Below are positions 1-6,744 of a DNA stretch of 11,036 nucleotides, one piece after another. The DNA is taken from assembly GCA_025060275.1 (NCBI GenBank), contig JANXCJ010000064.1:1-11036 (forward strand), read 5' to 3'. Source of the DNA: Bacteroidia bacterium. GTDB taxonomy: Bacteria; Bacteroidota; Bacteroidia; SpSt-205. The notes under the pieces are model-generated. The model had not been told where the DNA came from. It made no database searches and saw nothing but the letters and a program-made list of their open reading frames with translations. Position 1 is the stretch's first letter, and each line of letters begins with the position of its first letter. Made by a program: the position numbers and the translations under genes.

Positions 1-960
1 ATCTAAGAGCACCCATCGCTCTCCCACCTTTATCCACTCGGCGCGTCCCCGCAAACCTGAGTTTGCTCTTACCCTCTTAATCCCCTCGTAGAGAGCTTCC
101 TCAGAAATTTTCCAGTTTAACCTGCAAAGAGCCTGAGTAGCCGATACTACCGTACTAAGATTGTCCGCTTGATAGCTCCCTGTGAGCGGCGACAGAAAGA
201 TTTTTTGAGTTCCCTGATAGCGAAATTGCCTGAAGAGGGTGTTGCCCTCTTCTACCCATTCTGGAAGAGAGGTTATGCAAGACTCTGCGCAGTATAAAGG
301 AGCATTCTTTTGCCGGGAGACTTCCTGAAAGACAGCCACTGCCTCCGGTGGCTGATTAGGAGCTATGATAACAGGCCGTTCTACTTTGATAATACCTGCC
401 TTCTCTAAGGCTATGTGGCTTAGCGTAGGACCTAAAATATCCATATGATCCCAACCAATAGAAGTAATAACACTCAGCTCGGGGGATATAATATTTGTAG
501 CATCCCATCGCCCCCCCAGGCCTACTTCTACTACGGCCACATCTACCTGCGCTTCAGCAAACCAGGCAAAGGACATACCCACCGTAGCCTCAAAAAAAGA
601 AAGATTCAGTACCTCAATAGTAGAATGCCATTTCTCTAAAAAAGCTCCTACCCACTCCTCTGGGGGCAGCTCTCCATTCACACGCATTCTCTCTGTGAAG
701 TACCATAAATGAGGTGAAGTATGGAGCCCCACCTTGTAGCCTGCTACCCGTAGAATAGAAGCTAAAAAGGCCGCCGTAGAGCCCTTCCCATTAGTGCCAG
801 CTACATGGATTATGGGGTAGTTTTTGTGAGGGTGTCCTAATGCAGCATCCCATTTTTCCATGTATTCTAACGTAGGATGGAGGGCTTTCCGCCCAAGCTG
901 CTCATATGCTTGAAGCCGACCATATAGCCACTTTTGCCAATCTTCAAGCAGATAACCCAT
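1..960 (-). CDS. folC: FolC: folylpolyglutamate / dihydrofolate synthase (C-terminus off the left edge)
   Basis: This cytoplasmic ATP-dependent ligase adds glutamate to folates; many bacterial versions also join dihydropteroate to glutamate. I translated it by hand: an ATG at 960 opens a frame that stays open for 320 codons to the window edge. The family is usually about 420-430 residues, so roughly three quarters is present. Visible motifs are the P-loop GTNGKGS at residues 55-61, TSPH at 81-84, the folate/Mg loop VGLGGRWDATN at 146-156, SIGWDH at 167-172 and ALEKAGIIK at 184-192. GRAEW near 305-309 marks the approach to the C-terminal glutamate-binding domain, which is mostly missing. The start lies 15 bases after the rlmD stop, so the gene is probably the distal member of the same operon. 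No Shine-Dalgarno sequence precedes the ATG. Whether it is mono- or bifunctional cannot be judged from this fragment. Confidence 0.96.
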   Translation of the reverse strand, partial: MGYLLEDWQKWLYGRLQAYEQLGRKALHPTLEYMEKWDAALGHPHKNYPIIHVAGTNGKGSTAAFLASILRVAGYKVGLHTSPHLWYFTERMRVNGELPPEEWVGAFLEKWHSTIEVLNLSFFEATVGMSFAWFAEAQVDVAVVEVGLGGRWDATNIISPELSVITSIGWDHMDILGPTLSHIALEKAGIIKVERPVIIAPNQPPEAVAVFQEVSRQKNAPLYCAESCITSLPEWVEEGNTLFRQFRYQGTQKIFLSPLTGSYQADNLSTVVSATQALCRLNWKISEEALYEGIKRVRANSGLRGRAEWIKVGERWVLLD

Positions 961-975
961 ACATTAGGGCTCTGG

Positions 976-2331
976 CTAAACCTTTCTCTTTAGAAGCACG
1001 ATATTTTCTATACTGCTTGTATGCGGAAAGAGATCAAAGGGCTGAACTTCCTCTATGACATAATGCTCCTTGAGATACTGCAGGTCTCTTGCTTGGGTAG
1101 CAGGATGACAACTCACATAGAAAAGTGAGGCAAAAGGTGCCTTTTGCAGCGCTTTGCGAATAGTGGGATGGAGACCTTCTCGGGATGGATCCACAATAGC
1201 AATACTATTTTCTTGTGAGGAAATAGCCTGACTCCACAGCTCCTCCAAAGAACCGCAGAATACCCTCCAACGAGTATGAGGAAAAGAAGATTTATTCGCT
1301 TCAAAATTTTTACAGGCACTTTGCACAGCTTCAGCGAGGCGTTCCACCAGTACCACTTCCTTGGCCCTATCTGCCAGAGCTATTGAAAATAGACCTACAC
1401 CCCCGTACAAGTCATATAAAACTTCCACAGAGGTGGGAAAGCGCTCTCTAATCCAATTTATCATATTTTCAGTCTGTGCAAGATTTACTTGAAAAAAATC
1501 CTTAGGAGTTACGAAATAAATGCGATTTGCTACAGAGAATTCAAGAAGCAGCTCTCCCTCTATGAGGTGAGGTGTAAGGTCATGAAGACTATCATTCAGC
1601 TTAGGATTATAGAAATAGCCCACCCCACGCAGAGCAGGAAAAGCCTGACGTAGAGGCAGCAGAAGTTCGCTCGCTATGTCAGCACGGTCCTCGGCAAGGC
1701 TTATAAGAGCTATCGCCATACTATCCACTCCTCTCACAAGAAGCTGACGCAAAAGCCCCCTGTGCGTACGAGGATCATAAGCGCTTAGCTTTTTCTCTTG
1801 GGCTAACTCAAGGACCTTCCTACGGATGGCTTCAAATAGAGGTGGCACAATCTTACATTCCTTGAGATTTAGAGCAGTAGAAAAGTCCCCTCGGGGATGA
1901 AAGCCCAGGCAGAGCCCCCCTGTAGAGTCCCTTCCAAAGGTATATTCTGCCTTATTGCGATAATGCCAGATGTTTGGAGAAGGAATCACAGGGGGTACAG
2001 AGACGCTCATCCCTCCAATATGACGGAGCGCCTGCTCCACAAAGCGGCGTTTATGATGGAGTTGGTGGGCATAGTCCATCATCTGCCACTGGCATCCTCC
2101 ACACTTTCCAAATTCTTCACAGGCAGGCACTACCCGATGAGGAGAACTAACATGCCAGCGAGTCGCATACCCATAGCTTACCTGGCGCTTGTGCCGCACT
2201 ATCTCTATATCTACTACCTCCTCCTCTATAGTGTAAGGGACTAATATGGCAGGTCTATTCGCAGGGCGTATTACGCCAAATCCTTCACTTGCTAAATCTA
2301 TTACCTTCTGGTGATTTTGCCTTTCCGACAT
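976..2331 (-). CDS. rlmD: RlmD-type 23S rRNA (uracil-C5)-methyltransferase, TRAM + Fe-S + SAM domains
   Basis: The family uses S-adenosylmethionine to make 5-methyluridine in 23S rRNA (U1939 in E. coli for RlmD). At 451 residues it has the usual length. Residues 1 to about 62 fit an N-terminal TRAM RNA-binding domain. C71, C77, C80 and a later C159 form the C-x5-C-x2-C...C set that holds a 4Fe-4S cluster; this separates it from TrmA. The methyltransferase part has FFQVN (279-283), the SAM loop DLYGGVGLF (307-315), DPSREGLHP (381-389) and the nucleophile motif SCHPATQARDL (407-417), with C408 as the nucleophile. E442 in IENIVLL is the likely general base. Small departures from consensus are DLYG for DLYC, DPSR for DPPR and SCHP for SCNP; none removes a catalytic residue. 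RlmD versus an RlmC/RlmCD specificity is not certain. The ATG is the only usable start, so the 47-base overlap with the upstream gene is real. Confidence 0.93.
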   Translation of the reverse strand: MSERQNHQKVIDLASEGFGVIRPANRPAILVPYTIEEEVVDIEIVRHKRQVSYGYATRWHVSSPHRVVPACEEFGKCGGCQWQMMDYAHQLHHKRRFVEQALRHIGGMSVSVPPVIPSPNIWHYRNKAEYTFGRDSTGGLCLGFHPRGDFSTALNLKECKIVPPLFEAIRRKVLELAQEKKLSAYDPRTHRGLLRQLLVRGVDSMAIALISLAEDRADIASELLLPLRQAFPALRGVGYFYNPKLNDSLHDLTPHLIEGELLLEFSVANRIYFVTPKDFFQVNLAQTENMINWIRERFPTSVEVLYDLYGGVGLFSIALADRAKEVVLVERLAEAVQSACKNFEANKSSFPHTRWRVFCGSLEELWSQAISSQENSIAIVDPSREGLHPTIRKALQKAPFASLFYVSCHPATQARDLQYLKEHYVIEEVQPFDLFPHTSSIENIVLLKRKV

Positions 2332-3829
2332 ACGCTCTGTAGTCCTCTAGCTTTTTCTCCAGCCACTCCGTGGGAAAGAATACCTCCCAGAAGCGCTTCA
2401 AAGCCAAGTCGCCTGTCTCACGAGCCTTCTGAAGAGCTTGGTGAAAAGCATCTAAGGCTTTTTCCACCGTAGGATATTCTCCTCGTAGGGCATTTTGAAC
2501 AAACTCTATAAAAATTTTTTCCACTGCCGAGGTAGAGCGTAGGCGTTTGATCCTTCGGTAAGCATACCATAAAGCTGCTCGCAAAAGTTTAGAATTTCCG
2601 CTCTGCACGCTTACCAGAAGCCGAAGGATAAGCCCTGCTATAAGGAGGTCCCTCCGCTTCATTTCCATAGCTCCCTGTTCCACTTTCGCTAAAACCTGCA
2701 AGGCTGGCTCTACTTTCTGCGCAGCATATAGATTGAAAGCTAAAAGGTAGTAGCTATTCACCGCATAAGCAGGAGAGGAGCGAAGGTAGGTATTCTCTAA
2801 TCTTTGCAGGAACTCTGGATAACGAGCCGCTATCGCATCACTCCTCCCCTCCATGAATGAAAGATTAAGCTCGTGAAATAAAAGTAGCCTTTCCTTCTGG
2901 AGGGCTAAGTAACGGCTGGCAGGATTTATTTGGCGAACTTTTTCTAAGACACCCCAGGCCTCCGCATATGCTCTCTTCTCCGTCAGTCCAGACAGTAAGT
3001 TACTCAAGGCAATAAGATAGCGAGCTTGAAGAAAGCGAAGTTTTCGGGGCTTTTGTTCCATTTTATATACCAAGAGGCGAGTGAGCTCTAAGTATTTCTC
3101 ATAATCTCCATACAGGCGTGCCCGAATAGCCTGGCCTGTGTCGTAGTAAAAGTGTAGGGTAAGTGGGTCAGAAGGCTCCGGCGGCTGAAGAGCTAAGCGT
3201 GAGACGAATTGATCTATCACCAGTAGTCTCTCCCGAGGCTGCGGCTCGCCTTCTTCTAAGATAATTTCTGCATAGAGTGCCGCTGCATACCAAGCTTTAT
3301 GGATATAATTCAGGTAACTAAGGACCCTCTCCGTATAACGAAATAAGTCCTCTGCTTTATACCCTTTGCCCCGAATAAGATTCATACCCCACATCTGCCT
3401 GAGCATATCCACCGCCTGAAGAGCTAAAGCAAACCTCTCTTCATGAAGTGCTTGCTGATAAACCTTAATTAGCAGCTTCGGTAGAAGCGAAATGAAGCCT
3501 TTATACTGAAGCAGCTCAGCTCTGCGAAGGCTCTTAGCTAAGGTATGTTCTGACGAATTAGTCTCATAATAGAAAGTGAGCGCTTCTAATAGCCGCTCGT
3601 TTAGGTGCCTAACTAACTGGGGCAGATGCGCATCGCTTTCTCTTATCAGAGAACGAACTTGCTTGGGAGCGACCCGCTGACGATGAAGCTGATGCAGACG
3701 CTCAAAAAGATTCATGTAAAACTTTTCTCCAGCATGAAACCCCGAAAAACGTTTGAAATACCGCATTTCAGAAGAGTCCATGCGGCTAATAAGCTGATAG
3801 GCAAACTTTAGGCTATATAGGCTAAGCAT
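2285..3829 (-). CDS. Helical-repeat (TPR-like) protein of unknown function
   Basis: I cannot name a function. The 514-residue product is almost entirely predicted helix, with repeated Leu/Ala/Tyr-rich pairs such as RRAELLQYKG (about 102-111) and ALALQAVDMLRQM (134-146), as in TPR-like solenoids. No signal peptide, membrane segment or catalytic motif is visible, so it should be a cytoplasmic scaffold or RNA/protein-binding protein. The N-terminal segment SSEMRYFKRFSGFHAGEK (19-36), followed by YMNLFE, resembles the 'NEKRYFK.F......GEKNY..LF' opening of an uncharacterised ~500-residue Bacteroidota family that I recall; this is memory, not a search. The ATG at 3829 is preferred; a TTG at 3847 would add six residues and leave only 3 bases after the upstream stop. 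AGAGG lies only two bases before the ATG, too close for a normal ribosome site. The 3' end overlaps rlmD by 47 bases. Confidence 0.85.
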   Translation of the reverse strand: MLSLYSLKFAYQLISRMDSSEMRYFKRFSGFHAGEKFYMNLFERLHQLHRQRVAPKQVRSLIRESDAHLPQLVRHLNERLLEALTFYYETNSSEHTLAKSLRRAELLQYKGFISLLPKLLIKVYQQALHEERFALALQAVDMLRQMWGMNLIRGKGYKAEDLFRYTERVLSYLNYIHKAWYAAALYAEIILEEGEPQPRERLLVIDQFVSRLALQPPEPSDPLTLHFYYDTGQAIRARLYGDYEKYLELTRLLVYKMEQKPRKLRFLQARYLIALSNLLSGLTEKRAYAEAWGVLEKVRQINPASRYLALQKERLLLFHELNLSFMEGRSDAIAARYPEFLQRLENTYLRSSPAYAVNSYYLLAFNLYAAQKVEPALQVLAKVEQGAMEMKRRDLLIAGLILRLLVSVQSGNSKLLRAALWYAYRRIKRLRSTSAVEKIFIEFVQNALRGEYPTVEKALDAFHQALQKARETGDLALKRFWEVFFPTEWLEKKLEDYRAYVGKAKSPEGNRFSK

Positions 3830-3850
3830 AACCTCTAAGTTATACAAACA

Positions 3851-5461
3851 TTAGAACTCTGATACCCAGGATAGGCTTACCACAGTGCGGCGAATATCCC
3901 AGGGAATGCCTTCAAGCCTACCTAAGGCAAAGGTGATACGCAAGAGTCCCGCAGAGAGGCGTGTCTGGAGATTCATACCAGCAGCATAAGCCCACTTCCA
4001 GCCCCGAGCAAACAAGGCAAGACGAGTTATTTCTCCAAAAGCCCCCAAAAATCCCTCCTCTTCTGTACGAAGACGTCCTTCCACTATACCTTGAAAGTAT
4101 GCCGAAACAGGGAAAGTATTCTCAAGGAATCCTCGCAGATTCTGCTCGCCACCTACCCAAGGAAGCTCATTCTCAAAGAAACCCTTACTCCAATACTGAT
4201 AAGCTCTCCCTGCCGTACGCAGCACAATAAGAGAGGCAAGAGGGGTATATTTTTCCACTCTTGCAGATAGTTCTTGAAAAAGGCTAAGTAGTGGCAGTCT
4301 TTCATAAGCTAAGCGCGTTAGCCCCGGATTGCGAATATATCCTCGCTGCCCTTGCGTGCCTATTAAGGAGATAAATACCCCCCGCATAGGAGCAGTTCTT
4401 ATGTCAAAATTTTCATACTCCCAGCCCAGAGAAAACCCTCTTCTACGAAAGTCTAATACTCGTGGGGGCGGCCAGACTACTTCCTTATAAGGGCTTACAC
4501 TTAGCAGGCGAGATACTAAGGTCTGTAGCCCTATCCGTAAGGAAACAAAGTCAGAGAAGCGGTAACGAAGTTCAACACTTCCCTCGCGGGTAAGGAAGCT
4601 CGTATCCTGCCGCCACAGTGTGTAGTTCCCTCCTGTCTCTAATAATCCTCTTATGAGATAGGGAAAGCCTAGAGAAACTACAAAGCGTTGAGAATTCGCA
4701 GGGAGCTGTGCGAAACGAGCTTCTATCTTTTCTCCCAGCCGTAAAGGGCTCACAAGACGAACATCCAGATTCCCTACAAGTTGGGGGCGGGCGTTACCAG
4801 AACCTCCTCCAGGTAATAAGGATAGCGCCCCATCTATGCGATTACTGTTTTTAGGCTTCACAGTGAGTTCCAGCCAAGCCAACCCCTCAAAAAGCCAAAG
4901 CTGTGGCGTATCTACCACTACTGCGTAAGGGCTACCACGGAGGCGACGGGGAAGCTCCCGGATTTTTTCCACATCCACTGGGGTCTTTGGGCGCAGCCTA
5001 GTAATGCGGTAGAATGCGCTACGAGGGGCAGGCCAGCGCCCACGTACTATGATTGTATCCAGCTGTACTCGCCTTCCAGCAAGCACATAAATGCTCCCTT
5101 CACACCTTCCCTCCTCATCGCACCTAAAACCTGCCCACTTCACTGTCGCATAGAGATACCCCTCTTTCAGAAGCACATACTGAATAGCATGCGGAATTTC
5201 ATGCAGGAGCAGAGGCGTTACAGGCTCCCTATACCATTTACGCCAAAGACGCTGCAAGGACTTTTGCCTGAATATTGTGTCTCCACCCCATTCTATCGCA
5301 TATAACCGAAAGCGCGGCCCTGCATGCGCAGTATCTGCTTTCCAGTAGCCTAAGTTCTTCAAGACACTATCCCGACATAAAGAGTCTCCGCAGCTTCTCC
5401 ACACTTTTCTCTCCTTCGCTGAGAGCCCTAAGAGAAAGGCTTGGAGCCAGATAAAGCCCAT
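3851..5461 (-). CDS. BamA/TamA-superfamily outer-membrane protein (POTRA + 16-strand barrel)
   Basis: This is a predicted outer-membrane beta-barrel of the Bac_surface_Ag (Omp85) type, 536 residues. A short hydrophobic start (residues 3-13, then LSA) is a weak signal peptide with no basic residue before it. Residues about 50-128 look like one POTRA domain, including the typical 'I...L..EGYLYATV' ending, and about 131-203 like a second. The barrel follows from about 208. The loop motif GGEQNLRGF (438-446) is the hallmark VRGF/LRGF loop of Omp85 proteins. The chain ends in alternating VVSLSWVSEF with a terminal Phe, the usual barrel-assembly signal. The barrel opening (N.IDGALSLLPG at 207-218, then GNLDVRL, QDTSFL at 285-290) matches a small BamA-like group I associate with Bacteroidota. 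BamA itself has five POTRAs and is about 800 residues, so this is a paralogue, perhaps for export of surface proteins or lipids; its cargo cannot be read from sequence. The ATG is the only plausible start because an in-frame stop lies upstream at 5513-5515. Confidence 0.9.
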   Translation of the reverse strand: MGFIWLQAFLLGLSAKERKVWRSCGDSLCRDSVLKNLGYWKADTAHAGPRFRLYAIEWGGDTIFRQKSLQRLWRKWYREPVTPLLLHEIPHAIQYVLLKEGYLYATVKWAGFRCDEEGRCEGSIYVLAGRRVQLDTIIVRGRWPAPRSAFYRITRLRPKTPVDVEKIRELPRRLRGSPYAVVVDTPQLWLFEGLAWLELTVKPKNSNRIDGALSLLPGGGSGNARPQLVGNLDVRLVSPLRLGEKIEARFAQLPANSQRFVVSLGFPYLIRGLLETGGNYTLWRQDTSFLTREGSVELRYRFSDFVSLRIGLQTLVSRLLSVSPYKEVVWPPPRVLDFRRRGFSLGWEYENFDIRTAPMRGVFISLIGTQGQRGYIRNPGLTRLAYERLPLLSLFQELSARVEKYTPLASLIVLRTAGRAYQYWSKGFFENELPWVGGEQNLRGFLENTFPVSAYFQGIVEGRLRTEEEGFLGAFGEITRLALFARGWKWAYAAGMNLQTRLSAGLLRITFALGRLEGIPWDIRRTVVSLSWVSEF

Positions 5462-5493
5462 TCCACCTGCTTCACCACATGCCTCTCTTATGA

Positions 5494-6285
5494 TCAGTAA
5501 GAGTAGAAACCCTTACCTGCTTTTCTTCCCGTATGACCTGCAGCTACTTTTTGAGCTTGTAGCCAAGAGGGGCGGAAGCGTGGCGGCTGCCATAATCCTT
5601 GCCAGACGGCTTGTGTAACGGCATGATTTACATCTATGCCGATGAGGTCCATAAGCCGAAAAGGTCCCATTCGAAACCCCAGACCCTCCATAAGGGCATC
5701 TACCATCTGGGGAGTTACATCTCCTCGTTCTACCAAGCGAAGGGCTTCCACATAATAGGGTCTGGCTATTCTATTCACAATAAAGCCTGGCATGTCCGGG
5801 GCAATCACCGGTACTTTTCCAAGACTGCGTAGAAGAGAAAGGCTTTTTTCCACCACTTCCGAGAGAGTAAAAGTAGTGGGGATAACTTCTACCAGAGCCA
5901 TACGGGGTGCAGGATTGAAAAAGTGCCATCCTAAAAAGTACTCCTTGTATGAAAGCCCCCGTGCTATCTCATGCACCGAGAGCGCAGAGGTATTAGTAGC
6001 TACTATGGTCTGGCTCGCTCGTCTGGCTGAGAGTTCCTTAAGTACTTCTTTTTTGAGAGAGAGATTTTCAGGTACTGCTTCTATGATAATCTCATGAGAG
6101 AGCGAGGGGGGAAGGCTTTCCCAGAGACTAACATGTCCCTCCCTAATGAGGGCAGAGAGAAGCTCGGAGGCTTTATTACGTGCTTCTTCATAGGGCTCAT
6201 ACAGCGTAACTAAATGCCCCCGCTGGGCAAAAACCTCTGCTATACCTCTCCCCATCGTGCCTGCCCCAAGTATTAAGACCTGCAT
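5494..6285 (-). CDS. Short NAD-dependent 3-hydroxyacyl-CoA (3-hydroxybutyryl-CoA) dehydrogenase
   Basis: The family interconverts 3-hydroxyacyl-CoA and 3-oxoacyl-CoA in fatty-acid or butyrate metabolism, in the cytoplasm. From the ATG at 6285 the product has 263 residues. The Rossmann loop is GAGTMGRG (7-14), and the acidic E30 after the second strand predicts NAD rather than NADP. Further motifs are IEAVPENLSLKK (68-79), NTSALSVHEIA (98-108; S100), HFFNPAPRMALVEV (121-134; catalytic H121 and E133), and PDMPGFIVNR (163-172; N171). The C-terminal dimerisation domain ends in the usual GRKAGKGFYSY. All catalytic residues are present. It is about 20 residues shorter than typical (~282), the loss lying around residues 40-62 of the NAD domain. 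A longer frame to 6420 exists but would run into the divergent gene and add non-family sequence; GAGTMG placement and the promoter at 6293-6320 decide for 6285. It is the first gene of the left operon. No beta-oxidation partner genes are nearby. Confidence 0.93.
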   Translation of the reverse strand: MQVLILGAGTMGRGIAEVFAQRGHLVTLYEPYEEARNKASELLSALIREGHVSLWESLPPSLSHEIIIEAVPENLSLKKEVLKELSARRASQTIVATNTSALSVHEIARGLSYKEYFLGWHFFNPAPRMALVEVIPTTFTLSEVVEKSLSLLRSLGKVPVIAPDMPGFIVNRIARPYYVEALRLVERGDVTPQMVDALMEGLGFRMGPFRLMDLIGIDVNHAVTQAVWQGLWQPPRFRPSWLQAQKVAAGHTGRKAGKGFYSY

Positions 6286-6292
6286 CTTTTCA

Positions 6293-6320
6293 CAAAAATA
6301 GAAAGCACTCATACATACAA
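6293..6320 (-). promoter_or_regulatory. Bacteroidota-type promoter of the left operon
   Basis: On the minus strand, TATTTTTG (6300 to 6293) is a perfect TAnnTTTG -7 box. A TTG (6320 to 6318) lies 17 bases upstream as the -33 element. The box ends only seven bases before the ATG at 6285, so the transcript should have a very short or no leader, and no Shine-Dalgarno sequence is present. The match is seen directly; promoter activity is inferred. Confidence 0.65.
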
Positions 6321-6348
6321 GAGCTAAGTAGCCTACAAATTGCATAAA

Positions 6349-6744
6349 ATGAAAATTCCTATGCCAAAAAGAAAAGATTTCTTTGAGAAGGTATGGGCTG
6401 TGGTGCGTGCGATACCGCAAGGCCGTGTAACGACCTATGGGGCTATAGCTCGGTACTTAGGTAGCCCGCAAGCGGCGCGATTAGTAGGTTACGCTATGAA
6501 TGCCAGCCATAAAGCCTACCCGCCCGTCCCTGCCCACCGAGTAGTAAACAGAGAGGGGTATCTAACAGGAAAGCTTCACTTTCCCACTCCCTCAGCCATG
6601 CAGGAAAAATTAGAAATGGAGGGAGTTCATGTTTATCAGGATCAAGTTCAGAATTTCTCCCTTCTCTTCTGGGACCCACTTCTTCATCTCCCCTGGCCAG
6701 AAATCTTTTTTAGTCAGGATGATACCGAAGCGCCGCAGCAATAA
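6349..6744 (+). CDS. Alkyltransferase-like protein (ATL), MGMT DNA-binding fold with PAHR
   Basis: ATL proteins bind O6-alkylguanine in DNA but cannot remove the alkyl group; they flag the lesion for nucleotide excision repair. The 131-residue product matches the C-terminal DNA-binding domain of Ogt/MGMT: IPQGRVTTYGAIARYLG (22-38; Y30), the helix-turn-helix region with AARLVG (42-47; R44 equals the arginine finger that flips the base), and PAHRVVNREG (61-70). Alanine 62 replaces the acceptor cysteine of PCHR, so it should have no methyltransferase activity. E. coli Atl has Trp here, while the Thermus protein TTHA1564 has Ala. The tail LTGK.HFPTP..MQ...EG and FWDP (107-110) fits the Bacteroidota subtype. 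The ATG at 6349 is chosen; a TTG at 6340 or the ATG at 6361 would change the length by only 3-4 residues. The gene stands alone, diverging from the dehydrogenase (63-base gap) and converging on pyrG with a 35-base overlap. I see no good promoter box for it. Confidence 0.92.
   Translation: MKIPMPKRKDFFEKVWAVVRAIPQGRVTTYGAIARYLGSPQAARLVGYAMNASHKAYPPVPAHRVVNREGYLTGKLHFPTPSAMQEKLEMEGVHVYQDQVQNFSLLFWDPLLHLPWPEIFFSQDDTEAPQQ

Noticed and set aside
511..517. Seven-C run (seven G on the coding strand) in folC as a slippage site
   Set aside because: It encodes the invariant GLGGR loop of an essential enzyme, so it is explained by protein conservation.
445..639. Plus-strand open frame inside folC
   Set aside because: It is antisense to the strongly conserved FolC motifs, and its protein shows no recognisable features.
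1935..1942. TACCTTTG on the minus strand inside rlmD as a promoter
   Set aside because: It matches TAnnTTTG, but about five chance matches are expected in 11 kb on two strands and this one is mid-gene, with no start nearby.
1897..2244. 115-codon plus-strand open frame inside rlmD
   Set aside because: It lies opposite the Fe-S cysteine region, has odd composition, and has no promoter or start context.
3830..3847. TTG start for the helical-repeat gene
   Set aside because: It adds only six residues with no family support; the ATG at 3829 is simpler, though the TTG is not excluded.
5599..6097. Two overlapping plus-strand frames opposite the dehydrogenase
   Set aside because: Both mirror a well-conserved gene and their products look like antisense translation.
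6286..6420. N-terminal extension of the dehydrogenase frame, including a hydrophobic stretch
   Set aside because: It overlaps the divergent ATL gene, adds sequence foreign to the family before the Rossmann strand, and contains the promoter that fits the ATG at 6285.
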